The translations under genes and the position numbers were made by a program. A DNA stretch of 64,000 nt from Paenibacillus taichungensis (GTDB taxonomy: Bacteria; Bacillota; Bacilli; Paenibacillales; Paenibacillaceae): NCBI RefSeq assembly GCF_003287275.1, contig NZ_QEVW01000005.1, forward strand, positions 186,001 through 250,000. Reading direction: 5' to 3'. Every line of letters starts with the position of its first letter. Position 1 is the first letter of the stretch. Shown here piece by piece: positions 16,718-25,524 of this stretch. The notes below the pieces were generated by a model. It saw only the letters and a list, made by a program, of their open reading frames with translations. It searched no databases and was not told where the DNA came from.

Positions 16718-18676
16718 TTAGATTAATTTGGCATACATATGACGCAGATAGCGCCAGCGTACCAGCAGGAAAAATAGAATCTGCATGGATGCAAATACGA
16801 GGAAAATGCGCAAAGTATAACCCATGACGGAGAAATCAACCAACTGCTGCAATGCGACAAATGCAACGGAGCTATGGATTATGGCTAATGCTATTGGAAG
16901 GAAAAACATCAATACCAGCTGTCTGGTTACAATGCTGCGAAGCTCCGGTCGACTCAGTCCCATCTTACCAATCATGCGATACTGCTCTTCATCCCGTTCC
17001 AGATCTGCATATAACCGGAAGTAGGTAAAGCTTGCAGCAAAGGTGAAAAAGACAATGCCAATCAATCCACTTAGAATTAGGATAATACCATTGGTTTGTT
17101 TGGAATTAAGCCAATCCAGCACGAGAGCGCTGATCTCAAAGTAGCCCTGACCATCTGAGTCATTTTGAATGGATTCGATCAGATCAGGAGCAAACTTCCG
17201 CGTTCCCATCCAATCTGTCACAACAAATTGAGTTTTTTTATCGAAATAAAAATTTTCATCCGCTTGGATTTCATTCTTAAATTCCTTATTCATTTTATCG
17301 TACAGCTCATTGGAAACCACATACACTTCCCTTGTATATTCAACTGGGATGACGATCTCGGTCTCAGGAGTTGTTAGACGTATCTTTTTATTTGTTTCTC
17401 CAACCCTTATATCGATATTTTTCTGAGTTGAACCCTGCCCGACCAATGCACGTAACGTCTTGCGACTTGTAAGATTACCCGGAGTCATAAACGAGTCGTT
17501 GACGTTCTCCAAAGTTCGCTCTTTGTAACCAAGTGCCTTGGCAAGATGATTATACTCACTTAGTTTGATAATATAGTTGCCCTCGCCATCAAATAGCGGA
17601 ATATAACTTCCTTTCTGATACGGAACTTCATTATCAATTAAAGTCTCTTCGATCTTCCTGATCTGGCGTTCTGCACTGGAGGTCTCCCATGAATTCTGGT
17701 AAGTAAACGCATATGGATTTGTCATGGATGATAATCCCGGATCAGCGATCGCAAGCATCGTACCAATGCCCGTAAAGGCAGAAGCCGAGATCACACTTAC
17801 CATAAAAAACATGACAGCATTATCTTTCATTCGATAGGTAAGTTCGGAAAGAAACAGCAAATTCGTTTTGCGGAAAAACAAACGCTTATTGCCTTTGAGC
17901 GCACGAATGGCATACACACTAAGTTGGGTGAATAACAGATATGTGCCTGCAATAACCAAAACAACACTACCAAGCAGCAAAGGGAAAGAGTATGTGATCC
18001 ATACAAAAGCAAATACACCCGCATATCCACCCCCAATGAGTATGACGGAGAGAAGTGCTAAAAGACGAGAAGCCTTTGGCTCGGGTTTTGGTTTTTCCTC
18101 TGATTTTACAAGGTCAATCAATGACCCTTTTCGCATCAGCAGCGATGAGCTCAGCGCAATCACAACAAACAACAGCAGAAATGCTCCGACAGAAAGTGCG
18201 ATTGCTTTTAATGGGAAATAGAATCGGAGACTTTCTTCCACAGCGAGCATGGAACCGCAGATCAACAGGATCAGCTTGGCAAAAATCATTCCTAATCCAA
18301 CGCCCGCCACAATGGCGGCGAGTCCAATACACATATTCTCCATAAATAATAGTCGGTTCATCTGTTTACGAGTCATGCCGATGATTTGAAATATGCCGAA
18401 TTCTTTTTTACGTGTCTTTAGAAATGAACCTACGGAATAGAGCAGAAACAAAAACGAAAAGATGAAAATAATAATCTCTGCAATTAGAAACCCTTGATTC
18501 GCAAGCATGGTCACTGTATTACTTGAACCTTTCAGTCCATCCTTCAGATCCGGGTGAAACAAGAGCAATGCATACGTAAAAAAGATCATGACGGAAAACG
18601 TACTGCTCAGAAAATGGGCCAAGTAAATTCGTTTGTTCCGAACAACGTTATTAATGGCGAACTGGCGAAAATTCAT
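16718..18676 (-). CDS. bceB: Bce-type ABC transporter permease (BceB family)
   Basis: 652 residues with ten predicted membrane helices, and a large extracellular domain of about 220 residues between helices 7 and 8 (roughly 310-530). This is the diagnostic BceB/PsdB/YxdM layout in which that loop contacts the peptide antibiotic and the sensor kinase. FtsX-type motifs flank it (KTRKKEFGIFQIIGMTRKQ near residue 90). Its start overlaps the end of the ATPase gene by 26 bp and follows GGGAGG. With the ATPase it should free lipid II-cycle intermediates from peptide antibiotics such as bacitracin; the actual substrate is not readable. Confidence 0.92.
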   Translation of the reverse strand: MNFRQFAINNVVRNKRIYLAHFLSSTFSVMIFFTYALLLFHPDLKDGLKGSSNTVTMLANQGFLIAEIIIFIFSFLFLLYSVGSFLKTRKKEFGIFQIIGMTRKQMNRLLFMENMCIGLAAIVAGVGLGMIFAKLILLICGSMLAVEESLRFYFPLKAIALSVGAFLLLFVVIALSSSLLMRKGSLIDLVKSEEKPKPEPKASRLLALLSVILIGGGYAGVFAFVWITYSFPLLLGSVVLVIAGTYLLFTQLSVYAIRALKGNKRLFFRKTNLLFLSELTYRMKDNAVMFFMVSVISASAFTGIGTMLAIADPGLSSMTNPYAFTYQNSWETSSAERQIRKIEETLIDNEVPYQKGSYIPLFDGEGNYIIKLSEYNHLAKALGYKERTLENVNDSFMTPGNLTSRKTLRALVGQGSTQKNIDIRVGETNKKIRLTTPETEIVIPVEYTREVYVVSNELYDKMNKEFKNEIQADENFYFDKKTQFVVTDWMGTRKFAPDLIESIQNDSDGQGYFEISALVLDWLNSKQTNGIILILSGLIGIVFFTFAASFTYFRLYADLERDEEQYRMIGKMGLSRPELRSIVTRQLVLMFFLPIALAIIHSSVAFVALQQLVDFSVMGYTLRIFLVFASMQILFFLLVRWRYLRHMYAKLI

Positions 18677-19421
18677 GTCCTGAGCCTCCCATCAGGGATA
18701 ATACGTTGATGATTCGTTGATAGAACGTCGATCGGTTATCTCCATAATGAATTTCGTTGTACAGTCGTCCATCCTTAATAAATACAACCCTGCTGCAATA
18801 ACTTGCCGCAACAGCGTCATGCGTGACCAACAGCATGGTGGCCCGATCTTCCTGGTTGCGACGTTCCAGCATCTCCATTACATCACGTGCTGCCTTCGAA
18901 TCGAGATTTCCTGTAGGCTCATCGGCCAGCACCAGCTTGGGAGAATGGATCAGGGCTCGTGCGATTGCAGTCCGCTGGGCCTGACCTCCGGAGATTTCAT
19001 ACGTGCGTTTGTTCAGAAGAGATGCGATGCCCAGCTTCTCTGCGAGTCGATCAACACGTTCATTCATCTCCTCAACCGGTACTCCATCCAGCGTAAGCGG
19101 CAGGACAATGTTTTCTTTTACCGTGAGTGTGTTGAGCAGGTTAAACGACTGAAATACAAACCCCAGCTCTCGGCGTCTGAACAGAGCCAGTTCATCGTGA
19201 TTCAGTTCAAATGGGTTCTTACCTGCAATCTGCAATTCCCCTGAAGTAGGGTGGTCAATAGTTGAAATCATGTTCAGCAACGTTGTTTTGCCGCTGCCGG
19301 ATGGACCCATGATGCCAACGAATTCACCCTCCTGAATACTGAGATCAATTCCTGATAAGGCTTCGTATGACACGATCCCTTTATAAATTTTGCTAATCTG
19401 TTTCACTGAACATATCTCCAT
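18651..19421 (-). CDS. bceA: Bce-type ABC transporter ATP-binding protein (BceA family)
   Basis: 256 residues. Walker A is MGPSGSGKTTLLN, the Q-loop lies in VFQSFNLLN, the signature is ISGGQAQRTAIARAL, Walker B is LVLADEPTGNLD and the switch His is in LLVTHDAVAAS. It belongs to the MacB/LolD-like subfamily that partners BceB permeases. AAGGAGCC precedes the ATG at 19421 by 8 nt. It is the first gene of the bceAB transcript, separated from bceRS by a terminator and a BceR-type site, which implies induction by the adjacent two-component system. Confidence 0.93.
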   Translation of the reverse strand: MEICSVKQISKIYKGIVSYEALSGIDLSIQEGEFVGIMGPSGSGKTTLLNMISTIDHPTSGELQIAGKNPFELNHDELALFRRRELGFVFQSFNLLNTLTVKENIVLPLTLDGVPVEEMNERVDRLAEKLGIASLLNKRTYEISGGQAQRTAIARALIHSPKLVLADEPTGNLDSKAARDVMEMLERRNQEDRATMLLVTHDAVAASYCSRVVFIKDGRLYNEIHYGDNRSTFYQRIINVLSLMGGSGHEFSPVRH

Positions 19422-19566
19422 AGGTTAATGGCTCCTTTTAGATTTTCGAATTTGAATTAAACCAAGTTGAACTGAACTTCATCGCAATTCGAGGTCGTTC
19501 TCTACGTTCTGACTTCAGTCTATCGAAGTTTCGACCATTCTCCTATGGATTAACCTTTCATCTTCA

Positions 19567-19580
19567 TGACATTCTTGTAA
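19567..19580. promoter_or_regulatory. BceR-type binding site upstream of bceAB
   Basis: TGACATTCTTGTAA fits the consensus TNACA-N4-TGTAA described for BceR/PsdR-type regulators. It lies 146 bp upstream of the bceA start, between the bceRS terminator and the transporter genes. Confidence 0.65.
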
Positions 19581-19630
19581 GGTTATATAGGTCTCGCTGT
19601 CCAACAATCATCCTCTACTATGTAGAAAAC

Positions 19631-19672
19631 GAGAAAGACGCCGATCCCTGTCAGGGCACCAGACGTCTTCTC
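19631..19672 (-). terminator. Terminator between the kinase and transporter genes
   Basis: On the minus strand GAGAAGACG pairs with CGTCTTTCTC (one bulge) around a 23-nt loop that contains its own CCCTG/CAGGG stem, followed by GTTTTC. It separates the bceRS and bceAB units. Confidence 0.72.
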
Positions 19673-19699
19673 ATTTCATTCCGCTTATGAATTTTATAT

Positions 19700-20686
19700 T
19701 TAGATTTCAAATGTAATGGTTACAGTGGTTCCTTCTCCCTGAACGGATGTAAGGTCAATTCGATGGTTCATTCGTGTCAGGACATCCTTAACAATATATA
19801 GCCCCATACCCGTAGATTCTTTAAAGTGACGCCCATTCTCTCCGGTGAAAAAAGGCTGGTACACTCGTTTGAGATCCGACTTGGGAATACCCACTCCCTG
19901 ATCTTTCACTTCAAGAATAATGGATCGTGTGGATTCATGGGCCTGGATGGTTACCTTTTGCCCGTTTCCCCCGGAAGAGTACTTGATGGCATTGGATAAC
20001 AGCTGTACGAGGACAAACCGAATCCACTTCGCATCTGATTGGACCATTAACGCAGAATCAATTTTCATCTCGGGATACACGTGATTGCGAATGAAGAACC
20101 GTTTCAGCTCATGGATGGCTTCTTCCCCAGCCGCCTTGAGGGATACTGGCTCCACACTGAAATCTTGTTCAAATGTCTCCAGCCGCGCCATGTACAGCAC
20201 GGTTTCCAGCCCTCGTCTCATCTGGTCTGCTTCCTCTCGAATGCTGATGAAACGGGGATCCTCATCCTCCTGATCCTCAACCGTAAGTTCAATGACCGAC
20301 AAAGGTGTCTTCATCTGATGAACCCATTGATTCATAAAAGTCAGGTATTCCTGTTGACGCTGTTCCAGACGATGCAGATGCGCATGATAATGACTGTACT
20401 GTGAGTCCAGCAATTCTGACAATGCCTGCGGCAAGGGCGCGGGCTCATTCAATGGAACAAATTCTTTCAGATCATTCATTCGATGTGACATCCGGGAATA
20501 GAACATGCGATGGGACAGATACCGATAAATGAGATAGGCTGCGTATAGGACTAGCCCCAGAGATACCGCATACGTGGCCGTTAACCAGTGGTCATAGCCG
20601 TCGTACCAGAAGACCGCAACCACGGTGAGCAGCACAACGATCACCCAACAAGTCAGTAGAATATGTTCTTTGATAAACAACTTCAT
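19700..20686 (-). CDS. bceS: Intramembrane-sensing histidine kinase (BceS family)
   Basis: 328 residues. Two membrane helices near the N-terminus (about 8-28 and 35-55) are separated by only a few residues, so there is no extracellular sensor. This is the BceS hallmark; these kinases detect flux through the BceAB transporter. The phospho-His box is NQWVHQMKTPLSVIEL, and the ATPase boxes include LLSNAIKYSSGG, VKDQGVGIP and STGMGLYI. The ATG at 20686 overlaps the response-regulator stop (ATGA), which suggests translational coupling; a TTG at 20707 is an alternative start. Confidence 0.92.
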   Translation of the reverse strand: MKLFIKEHILLTCWVIVVLLTVVAVFWYDGYDHWLTATYAVSLGLVLYAAYLIYRYLSHRMFYSRMSHRMNDLKEFVPLNEPAPLPQALSELLDSQYSHYHAHLHRLEQRQQEYLTFMNQWVHQMKTPLSVIELTVEDQEDEDPRFISIREEADQMRRGLETVLYMARLETFEQDFSVEPVSLKAAGEEAIHELKRFFIRNHVYPEMKIDSALMVQSDAKWIRFVLVQLLSNAIKYSSGGNGQKVTIQAHESTRSIILEVKDQGVGIPKSDLKRVYQPFFTGENGRHFKESTGMGLYIVKDVLTRMNHRIDLTSVQGEGTTVTITFEI

Positions 20687-21387
20687 GAGGGTGACGATGC
20701 CTTCCAATTACTGTTGAGTCGATAACCTGAACCTCGCACTGTCTCCAGCGCATCTGTAATTCCCAGCTCAGTCAATCGTTTACGCACGCGGGTCACATTC
20801 ACGCTAAGTGTATTATCATCCACAAAGGAATCGTCCCACAGTTTTTCCAAGATGGTTTCACGGCTAACCAGTTTTGGACTGCGACGCAGCAACGTCTCCA
20901 GCAGGATGGTTTCTTTCTTGGTCAGCTGTATCTTGCGGTCGCCGAGCTCCATCTCCAATCTTTCCAGATAAACAGTTAGTCCATCCAATTCCACCTTGCG
21001 TTCTTCATGACGCGCAGCGTAATCGCCATACACCCGGCGCAGCTGACTTCGAATTTTGGCCATGACAATCTCATGCTCAAACGGCTTCGTAATATAATCG
21101 TCCGCACCGTTCTCAAGCGCCATGACCTGATCCATTTTGCCACTCCGGGCGGAGATGAAAATAATCGGACATGTGGAGATGGAACGAATTTGGCGACACC
21201 AATAGAAGCCATCGTAACTCGGCAAGTTGATATCCAGCAGCACGACATGCGGCTTCATTTGTTCAAACTGCTGAACGACCTGCTCAAAATCCTCAACCGC
21301 AACGGCCCTGTCACCATATCGCTCGATATGGGATTGAAGTAGGCCCGCAATCTTCGGATCATCTTCAATAATCATTATCGTATACAT
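20683..21387 (-). CDS. bceR: Response regulator (BceR family, OmpR type)
   Basis: 234 residues. The receiver shows the acidic pair in IIEDDPKIAG, the phospho-Asp in VVLLDINLPSYDGFYWCRQIR and Lys in ITKPFEHE. The INLPxYDGFxWCRxIR run is characteristic of BceR-like regulators. The winged-helix effector domain ends in VRGSGYRL. GAGGTGAG precedes the ATG. It should activate bceAB from the TNACA-N4-TGTAA site at 19567-19580 once the transporter-kinase complex signals antibiotic load. Confidence 0.94.
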   Translation of the reverse strand: MYTIMIIEDDPKIAGLLQSHIERYGDRAVAVEDFEQVVQQFEQMKPHVVLLDINLPSYDGFYWCRQIRSISTCPIIFISARSGKMDQVMALENGADDYITKPFEHEIVMAKIRSQLRRVYGDYAARHEERKVELDGLTVYLERLEMELGDRKIQLTKKETILLETLLRRSPKLVSRETILEKLWDDSFVDDNTLSVNVTRVRKRLTELGITDALETVRGSGYRLNSNWKASSPS

Positions 21388-21461
21388 AAAAAGGATCTCA
21401 CCTCTAACCTGTCATAATGGAATATGCAATTCTCTTTCCAAAATCATAACACAGGTGGGTA

Positions 21462-22802
21462 CTATCGGGCATCGACCTGCTTGCGCCAATCCACAATGTC
21501 AGCGTTCAGCTGCTTCAAATCTCCAGACGGCTGCTCCTCATCGGACAAGTTATACTTCTGTTTCAAAGCCAGAATTCGATATACACTTTCATTAATTCGA
21601 GATTCTGAAATCTTCCCGGACTTCACCGCACTCTTCAGCGTATCAAAAATAGTCTTGGCACTCTCATAACTGTGAGCTACCAGCAGAATATCGCTCCCTG
21701 CCTGAACCGTCGCTACGGCAGCATCGTTCAGCTTATAATTTTTGGCGATTGCGCCCATGCTCAGATCATCTGTGATGACCACACCGTCATATTTGAATTT
21801 GCCACGCAACTGCTGACCAATAATGACGTCCGACAAGGAGGCCGGATGATTGGGATCAAGCTTCGGAAACAGAATATGGGCTACCATAACCGCTTCCACC
21901 TGTTCCTTCACCGCTGCCTCAAACGGAATCCACTCCAGCTGGGCAAGTTGCTTTTCTGTTTTGTTCACGACAGGCAGATCCAAGTGGGAGTCCACTGACG
22001 TGTCGCCATGACCGGGAAAATGCTTCACCACAGGAATAATCCCTTCGCTGCGCAGCCCCTTCATCTCGGCTATACCCATTTGCGATACCAGACTGGCTGA
22101 ACTTCCAAATGAACGATCCCCAATCACCGGGTTATTCGGGTTACTGTTTACATCCAGCACCGGTGCAAAATCGACGTTAAAGCCTACCAGCTCAATTTGT
22201 CTTGCCAACAATTTGCCCATCGTTTCAGCCAAATCTGCATCCTTCGTCTTGCCCACTTTCCCATTGGAAGGTATGGTCACTACCGTTTCCGGCATTCGAC
22301 TAACTTTGCCACCTTCCTGATCCACACTCATGAAAATAGGAACCGGATTGGAACGATTGGCATCCTTAATGGATTGTACGAACTTTGCTGTTCCTGGCAC
22401 AGTCGAGAAATTATTTGCATAGAAAATAATCCCTCCCACCTTCTGATTCGTGATCATCTGTTTCGCTTGAGCATCCAAAGTGGTTCCCTGAACACCCGCG
22501 AGAATCATTTGTCCAATCTTCTCATCCAGAGACAGTTGATTAAGCTGTTCTTCTACCGGATCCTTCTCTTCCTTCGGAGGTACTGTATTCTGTTGATCAT
22601 CCTGATTATTATCCTGATCGTTTGCACCTGTGTTTGAGTTCGCATTGGTTTCCGTTCCGGCATTATGGTTATTTGGCTCTGACGAGGAAGGCTTCTGGGA
22701 CTGTCCACATGCAGATAAGAGCAGCACTATTCCGCATAGCAGGAACAACATTTGAAGCGTGTTTATGTGTTTATGTTTTAACTTGCGATTATCAATATAC
22801 AA
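21462..22802 (-). CDS. nagZ: Beta-N-acetylhexosaminidase, GH3 family, lipoprotein (NagZ-like)
   Basis: 446 residues. Positions 15-32 form a lipoprotein signal ending in the lipobox LLSAC, then a Ser/Asn/Gln-rich linker (about 33-75) and a GH3 (beta/alpha)8 domain. The family signature KHFPGHGDTSVDSHLDLP carries the His-Asp pair used in place of a classical acid/base; the nucleophile Asp is in VVITDDLSMGAI. It should remove N-acetylglucosamine from muropeptides outside the membrane during wall recycling. The start is TTG at 22802 after TAAGGAGG. The 5' leader is unusually structured. Confidence 0.92.
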   Translation of the reverse strand: MYIDNRKLKHKHINTLQMLFLLCGIVLLLSACGQSQKPSSSEPNNHNAGTETNANSNTGANDQDNNQDDQQNTVPPKEEKDPVEEQLNQLSLDEKIGQMILAGVQGTTLDAQAKQMITNQKVGGIIFYANNFSTVPGTAKFVQSIKDANRSNPVPIFMSVDQEGGKVSRMPETVVTIPSNGKVGKTKDADLAETMGKLLARQIELVGFNVDFAPVLDVNSNPNNPVIGDRSFGSSASLVSQMGIAEMKGLRSEGIIPVVKHFPGHGDTSVDSHLDLPVVNKTEKQLAQLEWIPFEAAVKEQVEAVMVAHILFPKLDPNHPASLSDVIIGQQLRGKFKYDGVVITDDLSMGAIAKNYKLNDAAVATVQAGSDILLVAHSYESAKTIFDTLKSAVKSGKISESRINESVYRILALKQKYNLSDEEQPSGDLKQLNADIVDWRKQVDAR

Positions 22803-22829
22803 GGATGGTCATCCTCCTTAAACGTTGTT

Positions 22830-22934
22830 GTCATTCAGGCTGAATGTGGTTCAGGCATAACCTTATCATAAGGTGCATCATTTTCAAAATGGAGATGGGT
22901 CGAGTACAAATTCTTAAGTAGTAGCCTGAATGAC
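22830..22934 (-). promoter_or_regulatory. Structured leader of nagZ with alternative pairings
   Basis: On the minus strand GTCATTCAGGCT (22923-22934) is perfectly complementary to AGCCTGAATGAC (22830-22841), which lies just before the nagZ ribosome-binding site. The latter can also pair locally within CATTCAG-CC-TGAATG (22832-22846). A further hairpin, ACCTTA/TAAGGT, lies at 22860-22874. This could be an attenuator or RBS switch. Confidence 0.4.
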
Positions 22935-22944
22935 GCAAAAAAAA

Positions 22945-22961
22945 AATCCCCTTTTGGGATT
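22945..22961 (-). terminator. Orphan minus-strand intrinsic terminator upstream of nagZ
   Basis: AATCCC-AAAAG-GGGATT followed by a run of ten T on the minus strand. No minus-strand gene lies immediately upstream of it; 22962-23286 contains no ORF I can support. It may end a short RNA or act as an attenuator in a long nagZ leader. Confidence 0.65.
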
Positions 22962-23286
22962 AAAGTGTGGTACTTCATGGTGTTATTCCTTGGGCGTGTG
23001 TGATTGGAGGGGATGAGAAAAAGTGTATGCGGTGCGAAAAATGTTTTCTATTGTGAATTTTTCATATATTGAAATTATTATTATAGGAAGACCAAAAACA
23101 GCTAATGTTTATCAAGCATTTCAATTTGGATATCTAATAATTTTAAGAATATTGAACAAATAGCTTTAGAAAAATATAAAAAATAAAATAAAAACTTTAT
23201 ATTGTTAACCTAAAATACATCTGTTATACTTTGACTCATATCATGTTAAGTAAAATGACATTATATCGAATGGGAGTGATTGTCTA

Positions 23287-24840
23287 ATGAATAACCGGTT
23301 TAAATGGAAGGTTTCCTCTGCGTTATCTGCTGTATTATTAGTGATTCCAGCTTCTTATGTTGCAAATGCTGACACGAATCAATTCAAAAACGTTCCGAAG
23401 ACACATTATCTTGAAGCAAAATCGGAAAACGTACGCTGGGGCAATATCGGAAAAGGTGATCCTGTACTTACGGTTAATTCGGGGGATATCGTCACGGTGG
23501 AAGCTGTTACGCATCACTCCGGCGATGATTATGAACGCATGATCAAAGGCGATGCCGGCGCAGAAGATATTTTCCATTGGAGCGAAACGAAAAAAAACGA
23601 GGCAGATCGTGGACCTGGCGTACATATCATGACGGGACCGATTGCAGTCGAGGGTGCTGAACCTGGCGATGTACTTGAAGTGAAGATTTTAGACATGAAG
23701 CTGCGCCCTAGCGGAAACGGGGAATATGCCGGTAAAACCTTTGGTTCGAATGTAGCCGCAAACTGGGGCCTTTTATATGGTGAGATGGAAGAAACGCCGA
23801 ATACACGTGAGGTTGTTACGATATATGAAATGGAGACAAAAGGTGGCAATGATTACGCCAAGGCACTGTACAGTTATCGCTGGACACCGCAGACCGATCC
23901 GAGCGGCACTGTTCATCCAACCATAGATTATCCGGGTGTTATCGTTGATCACTCGACGGTGGAAGAGAACCATGATGTGCTAAAAGGCATTCACGTTCCT
24001 GTCCGGCTGCATTTTGGCACAATGAGCGTGGCTCCCAAAGAAGCTGATGTTGTCGATTCCGTTCCACCATCGTATTATGGCGGGAATATCGACGATTGGC
24101 GCGTAACTGAAGGGGCAACGATGTATTATCCGGTATCAGTACCTGGAGCACTGCTTTCTGTGGGTGATCCGCACGCAGGTCAAGGTGATTCCGAATTGAA
24201 CGGAACGGCGATTGAAACATCCGTGACCGGGGATATCCAGCTCATTCTGCATAAAAAAGCGGCGCTGGACAACAAGTTGAAGGCGCTCAACTTCCCACTT
24301 CTTGAGAATGAAAACGAATGGGTTGTTCATGGCTTCAGCTACGCGAACCATTTGGCCGAACTGGGTGAGAATGCACAGACAGAAATTTTCAAGCAGTCCT
24401 CCCTGGATAAAGCGATGAAGGACGCAGCGAACAAAACGAAGTCTTTTCTGATGAGAGGCATGGATTTAACTGAAGATGAAGCATATTCACTGATGTCCGT
24501 TTCAACGGATTTCGGAATTACGCAGGTTGTTGACGGTAACTGGGGCATTCATGGCATCATCAACAAAAAAATCTTCGGGGAAAAAGAACAGAAGCGCACA
24601 CTGCTGCGCACCAGTTTTGAACAATTCGGGGCAGACATCGGATGGGAGCCCGCAACAAAAATGATCACCATTCAATATAACGGCAATACGCTCTCGGCCA
24701 AAATCGGTGCCACAACGGCTACGTTTAATGAGGAAACGATCAAATTGACGGCGCCTATTCAATTGAACGATCAGAAGTCGGCAGAAGTCAGCGATTATTT
24801 CGTAACCTTCTACCGGGCAAAACTGTCCAAGACGGAATAG
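23287..24840 (+). CDS. Secreted acetamidase/formamidase with C-terminal stalk-like domain
   Basis: 517 residues. The first 28 residues form a signal peptide (KWKVSSALSAVLLVIPASYVANA). Residues about 40-420 match the FmdA/AmdA fold: DVLEVKILDM, TVHPTIDYPGVI, GGNIDDWRV and the signature VSVPGALLSVGDPHAGQGDSE. The last 80 residues (FEQFGADIGWEPATKMITIQ onward) look like the copper-amine-oxidase N-terminal stalk domain common on Paenibacillus surface proteins. The enzyme should hydrolyse short-chain amides to ammonia and acid, here outside the membrane, whereas most characterised relatives are cytoplasmic. GGGAGTG precedes the ATG. Confidence 0.88.
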   Translation: MNNRFKWKVSSALSAVLLVIPASYVANADTNQFKNVPKTHYLEAKSENVRWGNIGKGDPVLTVNSGDIVTVEAVTHHSGDDYERMIKGDAGAEDIFHWSETKKNEADRGPGVHIMTGPIAVEGAEPGDVLEVKILDMKLRPSGNGEYAGKTFGSNVAANWGLLYGEMEETPNTREVVTIYEMETKGGNDYAKALYSYRWTPQTDPSGTVHPTIDYPGVIVDHSTVEENHDVLKGIHVPVRLHFGTMSVAPKEADVVDSVPPSYYGGNIDDWRVTEGATMYYPVSVPGALLSVGDPHAGQGDSELNGTAIETSVTGDIQLILHKKAALDNKLKALNFPLLENENEWVVHGFSYANHLAELGENAQTEIFKQSSLDKAMKDAANKTKSFLMRGMDLTEDEAYSLMSVSTDFGITQVVDGNWGIHGIINKKIFGEKEQKRTLLRTSFEQFGADIGWEPATKMITIQYNGNTLSAKIGATTATFNEETIKLTAPIQLNDQKSAEVSDYFVTFYRAKLSKTE

Positions 24841-24870
24841 CCACTCTCTCCTGTTTTTGCAAAGGAATTA

Positions 24871-24909
24871 AACAAGCACCGTTGGTCTTCGGGCCTGACG
24901 GTTCTTGTT
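24871..24909. terminator. Bidirectional terminator
   Basis: AACAAGCACCGT pairs with ACGGTTCTTGTT (one mismatch) around a 15-nt loop. It lies between the convergent acetamidase and Lrp genes, 3 nt past the Lrp stop. Confidence 0.7.
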
Positions 24910-24911
24910 CG

Positions 24912-25358
24912 TTAAATATTCAATCCATCCTGGTTTTTGTGACGCTTCAACAAAATCTGGTTTTCCACCCGAACCAGCCCTTCCAGAGAGTAAATCGATT
25001 CGTTCATGAAGCACTCCATTTCCTCGATGCTCTCCACAAGAATGTGGGTGTGCAGGACGCAAGCCCCCGTCATTTCATAAAGCACTGCCACCCGCTCGTT
25101 TTCTTTCAGCGCCGCCACAATCTTGTCCAAATGTTTGGGTTCAACCTCCAGCTCAAGATAAGCAGAAATTTTTTTCCCAAGCTTCTCGGCACTGATTACA
25201 ATCGAAAATTGCTCAATAATCCCTTGATTTACAAGACGTTCAATGCGTTCCTTAACTGCTACCCCTGAAAGACCGACCTCTTTGGCCAGATCAGTGTACG
25301 AGATTCTGCTGTTCTGGGCCAAGCGCCGCAAAATATGGCTATCAATCGTATCCAGCAC
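24912..25358 (-). CDS. Lrp/AsnC family transcriptional regulator
   Basis: 148 residues, standard for the family. The N-terminal helix-turn-helix is LDTIDSHILRRLAQNSRISYTDLAKEVGLSGVAVKERIERL, and the C-terminal RAM ligand-binding domain follows, with the strand pattern around VAVLYEMTGACVLHTHILVES. It probably senses an amino acid or related metabolite. The start is GTG at 25358, 8 nt after GAGGGG; the in-frame GTG at 25367 overlaps that site. It converges on the acetamidase gene, and the two share a terminator. A regulatory link is possible but unsupported. Confidence 0.9.
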   Translation of the reverse strand: MLDTIDSHILRRLAQNSRISYTDLAKEVGLSGVAVKERIERLVNQGIIEQFSIVISAEKLGKKISAYLELEVEPKHLDKIVAALKENERVAVLYEMTGACVLHTHILVESIEEMECFMNESIYSLEGLVRVENQILLKRHKNQDGLNI

Positions 25359-25456
25359 GTCATTCACCCCTCTATGTACTACATATTGTAACAGAAAAAC
25401 AGTGTCACAGAAAAACAGGCAACCCCTAATGACCTGCTTACCTGATCATACGAAAA

Positions 25457-25472
25457 GCCGCCTTTCGGCGGC
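25457..25472 (-). terminator. Intrinsic terminator of the alkene reductase gene
   Basis: GCCGCC-TTTC-GGCGGC with four T residues on the minus-strand exit, about 50 nt past the stop. CCTGAT and ATCAGG (25441-25446, 25473-25478) could extend the structure. Confidence 0.75.
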
Positions 25473-25524
25473 ATCAGGTTTGTTTTCAGTTTTCGTTGTT
25501 TTGGCACTTACCCTAAAGCTTCTC

